From positions 62,723 through 126,722 of the forward strand of contig NZ_SIXC01000001.1 of the NCBI RefSeq assembly GCF_004309735.1: 64,000 nucleotides of DNA. Reading direction: 5' to 3'. The notes under the pieces were generated by a model, which saw only the letters and a program-made list of their open reading frames with translations, had not been told where the DNA came from and made no database searches. Source of the DNA: Desulfovibrio legallii (GTDB taxonomy: Bacteria; Desulfobacterota; Desulfovibrionia; Desulfovibrionales; Desulfovibrionaceae). The position numbers were made by a program, and so were the translations under genes. Shown one piece after another: positions 22,736 to 31,371 of this stretch; positions within the stretch are counted from its first letter, which is position 1; each line of letters begins with the position of its first letter.

Positions 22736-25700
22736 ATGGCCAACAAGACATTTGCGGAAGTGCAGGAATTTTTGAAAGGCAAGGTTATTCTTGTCGCCAA
22801 CCGCGGTATCCCGGCCCGGCGCATCTGCCGTTCCATCCGGGAGCGGTTTGATGCCGTGGCGGCCATGACCGCTACCGATGTGGACAAGACCGCCCCCGCG
22901 GCGGCCACGGCGCAGGAGCTGGTCTTGCTGGGCCCTGAGCCCCGGGCCTACCTGGATATTGACCGCATTATCGACAAGGCCAAACAGCGCGGCGTGGTAG
23001 GCATCCACCCCGGCTGGGGTTTTGCCTCTGAAGACACGCGCTTTCCGCAGCGCTGCAAAGAGGCCGGCATTACCTTTATCGGCGCTACCGCCGAGGCCAT
23101 GAACCTGCTGGGCAACAAGGTGCAGGCCAGGCAGGTGGCCCGCAAGCTGGGCATTCCCGTGGTGCCCGGCTCTGACGGCGCTGTGGATGTGGAAACGGCC
23201 CGCAAGATTATTGCCGAAATCGGCTTGCCCATCATGCTCAAGGCCGAAGGCGGCGGCGGCGGCCGAGGCATTTTTGCCATTCATAAGGAAGCGGAGCTGG
23301 AAGACGCCTTTTTCAAGGCTTCCACCATGGCCCAGGCTTCCTTTGGCAACCCACGGCTGTTTGTGGAAAAATTTCTGGCCGACGTGCGGCACATTGAGAT
23401 TCAGGTCATTGCCGACATGTACGGCAACGTATTCGCCTTTGACGAACGCGACTGTACCGTGCAGCGCAACCACCAGAAGCTCATTGAAATCACCCCTTCG
23501 CCCTGGTCGGGCATTACCCGCAACCTGCGGGAAAAGCTCAAGGACTACGCTCGTCGGCTGATCAAGGCCGTGGGGTATCACTCCCTGGCTACGGTGGAGT
23601 TCCTGGTTATGCCTGACGGCACGCCCTACCTCATTGAGGTGAACACCCGCCTGCAGGTGGAGCACGGCATTACCGAGTGTCGCTACGGCATTGACCTGGT
23701 GGAAGAGCAGATTGCCGTGGCCTTCGGCGCAGAGCTGCGTTACCGCGAAGAAAATCTGCGGCCCTCCTACTGTTCCATGCAGGTACGCATTAACTGTGAA
23801 AACCCGCAGGACAACTTCGCCCCCAATTCCGGGCTCATTTCGCGCTATGTTTCGCCCGGCGGCCCCGGCGTGCGGCTGGATTCCAACATCAGCGCGGGCT
23901 ACGAATTTCCGGCCAACTATGATTCGGCGGGCGCGCTGCTCATCGCCTACGCTCACGACTGGGAAAAGACCCTGGGCATCATGGACCGCGCCCTGGGGGA
24001 ATATGTCATCGGCGGCATCAAGACCACCATTCCCTTCTTCCGGCAGGTCATCAAGCATGCCCTGTTCCGTAAGGGCGGCATCAATACCAACTTCATCGCC
24101 GACCATCCGGAGCTCATGGTCTACACGGATCTGGCTCCGGAGGGCGAACGGCTTTCGCGTCTGGTGGCCGAAATCTCGGCCAAGGGCTACAACCCCTATG
24201 TGCAGCTGGGGCAGTACCGCTCGGCAGATACCCCGGTGCTTGGCCCCTTTGAGCCGGTGCTGCCGCCCATCAGCAGCGCCGTGCGGCGGCAGGCCTCGCC
24301 CTATCCTCAAGGGGACCGCACGGCCACCTTGGACTATATCCGCCATTCGGGCAACGTGCATTTTACCGACACCACGCCGCGCGACTTCACCCAGTCCAAT
24401 TCCGGCAACCGTTTTCGGTTGGCCGAGGACAGGCTTATTGGTCCGTACCTGGACAATGCGGGCTATTTTTCCATTGAAAACGGCGGCGGCGCGCATTTTC
24501 ACGTGGCCATGATGGCCAACATGACCTACCCTTTCACCGAAGCAAAGGAGTGGAACAGCTTTGCCCCCAAGACGCTCAAGCAACTGCTGGTGCGCTCCAC
24601 CAACGTGCTGGGCTACACGCCGCAGCCGCGCAACCTTATGCGCGTCACGGGCGAGATGATCTGCGACCACTACCAGGTGGTGCGCTGTTTCGATTTCCTT
24701 AACCATGTGGAAAATATGCGGCCCATTGCTGAAGTGGTCATGGACCGCAAAGAGGCCATTTTTGAGCCGGCGCTTTCCATGTCCTGGGCCAAAGGCTTTG
24801 ACGTCAAGCACTATCTGGGCGTCACTGAAGCCATCCTGGGCATGGTGGCCAATATCATGGGCAAGGACAAAAAGGCCGCCGCGCGTCAGATCATCCTGGG
24901 CCTCAAAGACATGGGCGGCGTCTGCCCACCGCGCTTTATGACGGAACTGGTGAGCGCCCTGCGCAAGGCCTGGCCGGAGCTTGTGCTGCACTACCACCGG
25001 CACTATACGGACGGGCTGTTTGTGCCGTCCTGCGGTGCGGCCGCCAAGGCCGGAGCGCACATCATCGATGTGGGGCTGGGCTCGGCGGTGCGGTCCTACG
25101 GTCAGGGCGACGTGCTTGCCACCGTGGCCTATATGGAAGACGAACTGGGCCTGACCTGCCAGCTGGACAAAAACGCCATCCGCGACGCCAACTTTGTCTG
25201 CAAGCAGATCATGCCCTATTATGACCGCTACTGTGCGCCGTACTTCCAGGGCATAGACTATGACGTCACCCGGCACGGCATGCCCGGCGGGGCCACCTCT
25301 TCTTCGCAGGAAGGGGCCATGAAGCAGGGCTACATCCATTTGTTGCCCTACATGCTCAAGTTTCTGGAGGGCACGCGGCAGATCGTGCGCTATCACGACG
25401 TGACGCCGGGCTCGCAGATCACCTGGAACACGGCCTTCCTGGCCGTGACTGGGGCCTGGAAGCGCGGCGGCGAAGATGAGGTGCGCTATCTGCTGGAGGT
25501 GCTGGGCCAGGTGACCCGCGTGCCCGAAGCGGAGCTGAGCGCAGAGATGCGCAAGGCGCGGCTCGCCATCTATAGGGACTGCAACGACGCTTTCCGCAAT
25601 CTGCTGCTGGGCAAGTTCGGGCGGTTGCCTCTGGGCTTCCCGGCCGACTGGGTCTATCAAAGCGCCTTCGGATCGGACTGGAAGAACGCCCTGGCCAACC

Positions 25701-26437
25701 GTACCGAGGCTTCGCCTCTGGATTCCCTGGCCGACGTGAACCTGGCGGCGGAGGAGAAGGCCTGTACGGATATCCTCAAACGCAAGCCCAACGCCGAAGA
25801 ATTTGTGCTTTACCTTAACCATCCGGCGGACGCGCTCAAGACCATCCAGTTCCGGGCCAAATTCGGCGACCCCAACAATCTGCCCTTGCACGTCTGGTTT
25901 GAAGGGCTCAAGGTGGGGCAGGATCTCTACTTCAACGACAGCAGCGGCAAACCGCACCACTTGCTTTTGTTGAGCATTTCCGAACCGGACAACGCCGGCC
26001 TGTCCATCTGCCGTTATGTGCTGGATTCGGAATTCATGAGCTGTGAGGTGCAGGTGCGCCAGCCCACGGGCGGCGGCGTCAAGAGTACGCTCATGGCCGA
26101 CCCGGCCAACAAGTTCCATGTGGCCGCGCCGAGCAACGGCGACCTTTGGGTCATGTATGTGCACCCCGGCGACCTGGTCAAGGCCGGGGAGGAACTGTTT
26201 AACGTCTCCATTATGAAGCAGGAGAAAGCCGTGTTGGCCCCCGTGGACGGCATCGTCAAACGGGTACTCAAAACGGCGGACTTCAAGGAAAATAAGCAAA
26301 TGGTTTCTGTGCGGGAGGGCGAACTTATTGTGGAGCTGGGGCCGGTGCCGCGCATTTGCCCCAACGAGGCCTGCGGCCAGCCCATCCCTATGGACAATAT
26401 CGCCTTTTGCCCGTATTGCGGTTCCCGCATAGGGTAG
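22736..26437 (+). CDS. pyc: Pyruvate carboxylase with C-terminal zinc ribbon
   Basis: This biotin enzyme converts pyruvate, bicarbonate and ATP to oxaloacetate. The 1233 residues include a biotin carboxylase domain (about 15-460) with KAEGGGGGRGIF and EVNTRLQVEHGITE. The carboxyltransferase domain (about 540-950) opens with FTDTTPRD and has the metal-site HYHRHYTDG and the HGMPGG motif. The biotinyl domain has Lys1161 in SIMKQEK, so the usual AMKM is altered. Residues 1208-1228 form a zinc-ribbon-like tail (Cys1208, Cys1213, Cys1225, Cys1228), which ordinary pyruvate carboxylases lack. The ATG at 22736 starts the conserved part; the in-frame ATG at 22622 would add an unlikely 38-residue extension. 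Confidence 0.9.
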   Translation: MANKTFAEVQEFLKGKVILVANRGIPARRICRSIRERFDAVAAMTATDVDKTAPAAATAQELVLLGPEPRAYLDIDRIIDKAKQRGVVGIHPGWGFASEDTRFPQRCKEAGITFIGATAEAMNLLGNKVQARQVARKLGIPVVPGSDGAVDVETARKIIAEIGLPIMLKAEGGGGGRGIFAIHKEAELEDAFFKASTMAQASFGNPRLFVEKFLADVRHIEIQVIADMYGNVFAFDERDCTVQRNHQKLIEITPSPWSGITRNLREKLKDYARRLIKAVGYHSLATVEFLVMPDGTPYLIEVNTRLQVEHGITECRYGIDLVEEQIAVAFGAELRYREENLRPSYCSMQVRINCENPQDNFAPNSGLISRYVSPGGPGVRLDSNISAGYEFPANYDSAGALLIAYAHDWEKTLGIMDRALGEYVIGGIKTTIPFFRQVIKHALFRKGGINTNFIADHPELMVYTDLAPEGERLSRLVAEISAKGYNPYVQLGQYRSADTPVLGPFEPVLPPISSAVRRQASPYPQGDRTATLDYIRHSGNVHFTDTTPRDFTQSNSGNRFRLAEDRLIGPYLDNAGYFSIENGGGAHFHVAMMANMTYPFTEAKEWNSFAPKTLKQLLVRSTNVLGYTPQPRNLMRVTGEMICDHYQVVRCFDFLNHVENMRPIAEVVMDRKEAIFEPALSMSWAKGFDVKHYLGVTEAILGMVANIMGKDKKAAARQIILGLKDMGGVCPPRFMTELVSALRKAWPELVLHYHRHYTDGLFVPSCGAAAKAGAHIIDVGLGSAVRSYGQGDVLATVAYMEDELGLTCQLDKNAIRDANFVCKQIMPYYDRYCAPYFQGIDYDVTRHGMPGGATSSSQEGAMKQGYIHLLPYMLKFLEGTRQIVRYHDVTPGSQITWNTAFLAVTGAWKRGGEDEVRYLLEVLGQVTRVPEAELSAEMRKARLAIYRDCNDAFRNLLLGKFGRLPLGFPADWVYQSAFGSDWKNALANRTEASPLDSLADVNLAAEEKACTDILKRKPNAEEFVLYLNHPADALKTIQFRAKFGDPNNLPLHVWFEGLKVGQDLYFNDSSGKPHHLLLLSISEPDNAGLSICRYVLDSEFMSCEVQVRQPTGGGVKSTLMADPANKFHVAAPSNGDLWVMYVHPGDLVKAGEELFNVSIMKQEKAVLAPVDGIVKRVLKTADFKENKQMVSVREGELIVELGPVPRICPNEACGQPIPMDNIAFCPYCGSRIG

Positions 26438-26506
26438 CGTGCGGCCGGCCCGCCTGGGTGTGGGCCGGCACGCCGCTGTGGACTGCCCCACGGCGTGCGC
26501 GCCTGG

Positions 26507-26535
26507 TGGACAGTTCGGTACTGTCACGATATAAT
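26507..26535 (+). promoter_or_regulatory. Strong sigma-70 type promoter of PEP-synthase-like gene
   Basis: TGGACA at 26507-26512 and a perfect TATAAT at 26530-26535 are 17 bp apart. The leader to the ATG at 26575 is about 33 bases and contains GGAGGAAG. The gene can thus be expressed independently of pyc. Confidence 0.8.
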
Positions 26536-26574
26536 TTCACCGGTTGATCGCTGATTCCCAACCCGGAGGAAGTC

Positions 26575-29500
26575 ATGGCCAAAAGTCCCGCCGCCAAACC
26601 CGCCCAACCCAAACCCAAGACCGCCGCGTCCGAGTCCATCCAGAAAAAACTGGTGCTCACCGGAGCGGACATCGTACAACTTGGGCCGGAAGCGGAACTG
26701 CTTGTTGGTGGTAAAAACTATAATACGGCGCTCATAAGCCAGATTGAAGGCATCCAGGCCCCCCACTTTCGTGCCGTTTCGTCCCTGGCTTTCCACCGTG
26801 TGCTGGAGGAAACCAAGGTCAACGGCCGGGTGGTGCGCAGTGTTGTGGACCGCGAATACGGCCGCATCGACTGGAATGACCCGGAAATTAACCAGGATCC
26901 GGATTTCCTGCAGAAATTTGTCCGTCAGCTGGGCAAACAAATCCACCTGGCGGCCCAGGCTGAAGGCGAGCAGTCGCACACCAAGCTGCGCACCTTCATT
27001 AATAATGTGGTGGAGGGCTTTGCCACTTCGCCCGAAGGCATTGACCAGCTGCGCAAACGTTCGGTTATGGTACAGGCCGCCATTTTGTCCGTTACCCTGC
27101 CGACCGAGGTGGACGAGGCCGTGCGCAGCGCGTATCGCGCCATCTGCAAGGAAAATGAGGACGACATGACCCCCGTGGCCGTGCGCTCCTCAGCGGCGGG
27201 CGAAGACTCCCGCAAAAAGGCCTTCGCCGGCCTGCAGGACACGTATCTGAATATGGTGGGTGAGGACAAAGTGGTGGAAGCCTACCACTGGGACTGCTCC
27301 TCGGCCTATAATCTGCGCTCCATGACCTACAGGCGCGAGGCCATCCTTGACGCTCTGGCCAAAGCCGAAGAAACGGGCGACGAATCCATCGCCACCACGG
27401 CCAAGGAAGAATGGGCCATTGAGCACACTTCTCTTTCCGTCTGCATGATGCAGATGATCAACCCCGTCATTTCCGGCACGGCCTTTTCCGCCGACACGGC
27501 CACGGGCTGCCGCGGCACGGACCGCAAGGATCTGGTCAGCATAGACGCCAGTTACGGCCTGGGCGAAGCTGTGGTGGGCGGTAAGGTCACGCCTGACAAG
27601 CTCTACGTCTTTCAGCGTGACGACGGCGGCGAAGTGGTCATCCGTCAGATGGGCTGCAAGGACATGCGCATCGTTTACGACGAGCGCGGCGGCACCAGAG
27701 AAGAGAAAGTCTCTGAGCTGGAAGCCTTGCGCTGGGCCCTCTCGCTGAGCCAGGCCGAACGCGTGGCTGAAGGCGTGCGCGCCGTGAGCAAGGCTTACGG
27801 CGGCATTATCATGGATACGGAATTCTGTATTGACGCCAAAGACCGGCTCTGGTTCGTGCAGGCCCGACCCGAAACCCGCTGGAATGAAGATCTGGAGCTG
27901 CACCCCAGCACCATCTTCATGCGGCGGCGTGAGGTGGACGCCAAAGCCGCCGCCGAAGCCGAAGTGCTGGTGGAAGGCAACGGCGCTTCACGCGGGGCGG
28001 GGCAGGGCACGGTGCGCTTTTTGCGCTCCGCTCTGGAGCTGAACAAAATTGCCAAGGGCGATGTGCTGGCTGCCGAACGCACTGATCCGGACATGGTGCC
28101 GGGCATGCGGGTGGCATCAGCCATCATGGCCGACGTGGGCGGCGACACCAGCCACGCGGCCATTACCTCGCGTGAGCTGGGCATCGCCGCCGTCATCGGC
28201 ATCCAACGCCTGGATGTGCTGCGCGCTCTGGACGGGGTAGAAGTGACCGTGGACGGCACGCGCGGCCGGGTCTTTCGCGGGCTGCTGCCCCTGCATCAGG
28301 TGGGCGGCGAAATGGACGTGGCCAAATTACCCCCCACCAAAACCAAGGTGGGGTTGGTGCTGGCCGATGTGGGGCAGGCTCTGTTCCTCTCGCGCCTGCG
28401 TAACTTCCCGCAGTTTGAAGTGGGCCTGCTGCGCGCGGAATTCATGCTGGGCAACATTGGCGTGCACCCGCAGGCCCTGGAAGCCTTTGACAAGGGCGAG
28501 CTGGAAGGCGTGGTGCGGACCAAGCTCAAGGAGCTGGAAAACCGCCTTTCCAAGGTGCTGCGCGAACAAATGGCCACGGGCCTTATTGTCTTTAACTTTA
28601 ACCTGCGCGAGTACGTGGGCGAAGTGACCGGCCTGGCCGCCGAAGTGGACGCTCTGGCCGACGCCGACAAGAGCCTCAGCGCCGAAGAAGTGCTGTTGCA
28701 GCACCGCAAGATGCGTGAGCTGGACCACAAAATCGACCAGCACATGGAGCTGGCCTCCCGCCGCATCGAAGTGCTCAAGACCTCGCCGGATCTGGCCGAT
28801 CATGTGCGCATCATCATGGGCTATGACGATGAGCTGGCCCTGCTCAACCCTGCGGACCCCGAAGCGGCTAAACGCATGGCCGAAATCGAGGCCGCCGTGG
28901 AAGCTCATGTGCACCGCATTGAAGACCTGCCCGCCGTGACTCGCCTGCGCGACAATATCCGTCACCTGCGCGAAGAAGTGGGCCTGCGCACCGGCCTCAA
29001 AAAAGAAATGGACGATGTGCGCAATCTGCCGGAAAAAATCCGCGCTCTCATCAAGTCGCGCGGCTTCCGCACGGGCAAGGAGCACTATGTGCAGACCCTG
29101 GCCCAGAATCTGGCGCTTTTTGCTATGGCCTTCTATGGCAAGCCCATTACCTACCGTACTACAGACTTCAAGAGCAACGAATACCGCAATCTGCTGGGCG
29201 GCAACCTCTTCGAGCATGTGGAAGACAACCCCATGCTGGGCTATCGCGGCGTTTCGCGCAATATTCACGATTGGGAAATAGAAGCCTTCAAACTGGCGCG
29301 CGGCGTCTACGGCGGCAACAACCTGCGCCTCATGCTGCCTTTTGTGCGTACCCTGGAAGAAGCCCGCTCCATGCGCAGCTATCTGGAACAGGTGCACAAG
29401 CTCAAGAGTGGGCAAGATGGCCTTAAAATCATCCTCATGTCCGAGCTGCCTTCCAATGCCATCCTGGCCAAGCAGTTTATTTCGGAGTTCGACGGTTTCT

Positions 29501-30150
29501 CCATCGGCTCCAACGACATGACCCAGATGGTTCTGGCCACGGACCGCGACAACGCCCGTCTGTCCCACATCTATGATGAAGAAGACCCCGCTGTGGTCTG
29601 GGCTATTCTGGTCAGCATCTTTACTGGACTGAAATATGGCAAAAAGGTGGGCTTCTGCGGGCAGGGCGTTTCCAACAGCCTTATTCTGCGTGGCCTGGTA
29701 GCCATTGCGGGCATCACGTCCGCCTCTGTGGTGCCGGATACCTACTATCAGACCGTGTTTGATATTGCCGCGGTGGAAGGCGAAAACATTCCCACCTCCC
29801 AGTTGGGCGCATGGCTCGGCCAGCAGCACCATAAGCGTCTGGCTGACCTTATGGAGCGCAACGGCTACGGACACATCCTCAAGAAATACAAGGAACCTCA
29901 GGATATTCAGGAATGGTATGAGGGCGAGCTGCAGCGCCGCCACGAGCAGTTCCGCGAACACCTGGATACGCCCAAAGAAGACTTCTACCGTGCGGATCTC
30001 CAGAGCTTCCGTTCCACCTTCCACAAGCCGGTGATATATGCCACGTGGAATTGGGACGAAACCGTGCTGGACGCCTTGCACCATTCGGGTTTTGCCGATT
30101 TTGACGAGCAGGCCAAGGCGATGGAAATCTCTCGGCAATTGAACGGCTGA
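26575..30150 (+). CDS. ppsA: PEP synthase-like (pyruvate, water dikinase family), enlarged
   Basis: The family converts pyruvate, ATP and water to PEP, AMP and phosphate. The 1191 residues compare with about 790 in E. coli PpsA. The N-terminal nucleotide-binding domain (about 30-440) has AVRSSAAGED and VQARPET. The swivelling phosphohistidine domain has His527 in GGDTSHAA. The PEP-binding barrel has GLLRAEFMLGNIGVHP, DFKSNEYRNLLGG, SIGSNDMTQMVLATDRD and the catalytic-type Cys1028 in GFCGQGVSN. An insert of roughly 180 charged, helical residues (about 655-835) interrupts the barrel. It follows pyc by 137 bp and has its own promoter. With PycA it would give a gluconeogenic route from lactate or pyruvate. 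Confidence 0.85.
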   Translation: MAKSPAAKPAQPKPKTAASESIQKKLVLTGADIVQLGPEAELLVGGKNYNTALISQIEGIQAPHFRAVSSLAFHRVLEETKVNGRVVRSVVDREYGRIDWNDPEINQDPDFLQKFVRQLGKQIHLAAQAEGEQSHTKLRTFINNVVEGFATSPEGIDQLRKRSVMVQAAILSVTLPTEVDEAVRSAYRAICKENEDDMTPVAVRSSAAGEDSRKKAFAGLQDTYLNMVGEDKVVEAYHWDCSSAYNLRSMTYRREAILDALAKAEETGDESIATTAKEEWAIEHTSLSVCMMQMINPVISGTAFSADTATGCRGTDRKDLVSIDASYGLGEAVVGGKVTPDKLYVFQRDDGGEVVIRQMGCKDMRIVYDERGGTREEKVSELEALRWALSLSQAERVAEGVRAVSKAYGGIIMDTEFCIDAKDRLWFVQARPETRWNEDLELHPSTIFMRRREVDAKAAAEAEVLVEGNGASRGAGQGTVRFLRSALELNKIAKGDVLAAERTDPDMVPGMRVASAIMADVGGDTSHAAITSRELGIAAVIGIQRLDVLRALDGVEVTVDGTRGRVFRGLLPLHQVGGEMDVAKLPPTKTKVGLVLADVGQALFLSRLRNFPQFEVGLLRAEFMLGNIGVHPQALEAFDKGELEGVVRTKLKELENRLSKVLREQMATGLIVFNFNLREYVGEVTGLAAEVDALADADKSLSAEEVLLQHRKMRELDHKIDQHMELASRRIEVLKTSPDLADHVRIIMGYDDELALLNPADPEAAKRMAEIEAAVEAHVHRIEDLPAVTRLRDNIRHLREEVGLRTGLKKEMDDVRNLPEKIRALIKSRGFRTGKEHYVQTLAQNLALFAMAFYGKPITYRTTDFKSNEYRNLLGGNLFEHVEDNPMLGYRGVSRNIHDWEIEAFKLARGVYGGNNLRLMLPFVRTLEEARSMRSYLEQVHKLKSGQDGLKIILMSELPSNAILAKQFISEFDGFSIGSNDMTQMVLATDRDNARLSHIYDEEDPAVVWAILVSIFTGLKYGKKVGFCGQGVSNSLILRGLVAIAGITSASVVPDTYYQTVFDIAAVEGENIPTSQLGAWLGQQHHKRLADLMERNGYGHILKKYKEPQDIQEWYEGELQRRHEQFREHLDTPKEDFYRADLQSFRSTFHKPVIYATWNWDETVLDALHHSGFADFDEQAKAMEISRQLNG

Positions 30151-30181
30151 TAGGTGGCTGTAACTACAGAAGACAGGCTCT

Positions 30182-30214
30182 GGAGAGAGGGTCCTTTTTA
30201 AGGGCCCTCTCTCC
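30182..30214 (+). terminator. Hairpin after PEP-synthase-like gene
   Basis: GGAGAGAGGGTCC pairs with GGGCCCTCTCTCC around a T-rich loop, with a single G-T or mismatch in the stem. No T run follows, so it may act together with the second hairpin 30 bases on. Confidence 0.55.
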
Positions 30215-30242
30215 GGCAGCTTTCCGCAAAGCAGCGTGGTAC

Positions 30243-30294
30243 GATAAAAGCCAGGCGGCATCGGGCGCTACCCCGATGCCGCCTGGCTTTTATC
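30243..30294. terminator. Bidirectional terminator between convergent genes
   Basis: A perfect 23-bp stem (30243-30265 with 30272-30294) has a 6-base loop. The arms end in AAAAG...CTTTT, so a T run exists in both directions. It serves the PEP-synthase-like gene (plus) and the HD-GYP gene (minus). Confidence 0.9.
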
Positions 30295-30309
30295 TGAAAA
30301 AACGTTGGT

Positions 30310-31368
30310 TCAGACCGTAGCAGTTTCCGGGGCGTCCACTGCGGCGTCCATATCCGTCATGGGGCCGATGCCGCCGGTGGAAAAGGCCGTGAGCAGCAGA
30401 TTGGTCATTTCCTGGTCATAGTGCTGGCTATCGGCGGCCAGCTCCTTGGCGGCGGCCAGCATTTCCTTGCCCTGGCCATAGGGACGGTCGCAGATCATGG
30501 CCGCAAAGGAATCCGCAATGGCCGTGATGCGCCCCACCCGGCTGATCTGCGCGCCCTTGAGGTGCTGCGGGTAGCCGGAGCCGTCCAGGCGTTCGTGGTG
30601 CTCAAAACAGGCCCGCACCAGCTCCTCAAAAGCTACGTCCATCTTTTGCATGAGCTTGATGCCCACCAGGGGGTGAGGCAGGATTTTTTCCCGCTCTTCC
30701 GCCTTGAGGGGACCGGTCTTGTTGAGCAGAAAGGCCGGTACCTTGAGCATGCCCACATCGTGCAACAGCAGGGCCAGGGCCATGCGGTCCAGGTCGCGGC
30801 GGCGGATTTCGCCCATGATCTGCAGCCAGAGCCAAAGCCCCACGATCATGGTGTTGATGGCGTGGCGCGGGGGCGAGTAGACGCGGAACAGTCGACGCAT
30901 GAAGGTATTGCAGCGGTGGCGGTCGTTCCACAGGTATTCCGTCACCACCATGACGTCGCGGTACAAAGGTTCAAAAACCAGCTTGACCGGCTGTTCCGCA
31001 AAGTGCCCGTAGCGCAGGAGCAGGGCGCGGATGCAGATATCCGCTATTTCCCCTTCCTTGAGGTTCTGATCCTGCAGCACCAGGTCCAGCTGCTTGACAA
31101 TATGGCGCGAGTAGATGGGGTGGTCGGACCGGGCCACAAACAGGTTGCCTTCGGCGCAAAGGGCGGCCACCTCGTCCACCTGCTCGTTGCTGAGCCGCAC
31201 GCCCTTTTTGCAATAGGGGGCCAGCACGCCGATATCCTCGCGAAAGCTGAAAAGGTCTACAGGCGGTCGGTATTTGGGAAAGCTGGAAAGGATTTCGCCG
31301 CTGATCTGATAGTATTCTTCATTGATGTTCTGCGGTATGGCGCGGCTTTCCCTGACGTTTTGGCCCAT
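30310..31368 (-). CDS. HD-GYP domain protein, probable c-di-GMP phosphodiesterase
   Basis: The 352-residue cytoplasmic protein has a C-terminal HD-GYP domain. It shows HD at 203-204 (LLHDVGMLKVPAFLLNKTG), HHERLDGSGYP at 257-267 and AIADSFAAM. The GYP signature is intact, so hydrolysis of cyclic di-GMP is expected. The N-terminal 170 residues have no recognised sensor or receiver domain. It starts 3 bp after the pyk stop, in the same direction, so it is probably cotranscribed with pyruvate kinase. That is an unexpected partner and no functional link is evident. Confidence 0.88.
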   Translation of the reverse strand: MGQNVRESRAIPQNINEEYYQISGEILSSFPKYRPPVDLFSFREDIGVLAPYCKKGVRLSNEQVDEVAALCAEGNLFVARSDHPIYSRHIVKQLDLVLQDQNLKEGEIADICIRALLLRYGHFAEQPVKLVFEPLYRDVMVVTEYLWNDRHRCNTFMRRLFRVYSPPRHAINTMIVGLWLWLQIMGEIRRRDLDRMALALLLHDVGMLKVPAFLLNKTGPLKAEEREKILPHPLVGIKLMQKMDVAFEELVRACFEHHERLDGSGYPQHLKGAQISRVGRITAIADSFAAMICDRPYGQGKEMLAAAKELAADSQHYDQEMTNLLLTAFSTGGIGPMTDMDAAVDAPETATV

Positions 31369-31371
31369 AGG

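Noticed and set aside
21736-22908. N-terminal extension of cca through birA
   Set aside because: The conserved nucleotidyltransferase sequence begins exactly at the ATG at 21735; the extension is antisense to birA and the start of pyc.
26438-26506. Intrinsic terminator between pyc and the PEP-synthase-like gene
   Set aside because: GGCCGGCCC and GGGCCGGC can pair, but no T run follows, so termination is not supported.
22478-26527. Very long open frame on the minus strand opposite pyc
   Set aside because: It mirrors the third-codon GC bias of pyc, has no ribosome binding site or known domain, and pyc itself is certain.
28327-30261. Long minus-strand open frame opposite the PEP-synthase-like gene
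   Set aside because: Shadow of a conserved gene; it runs through the terminator hairpin at 30182.
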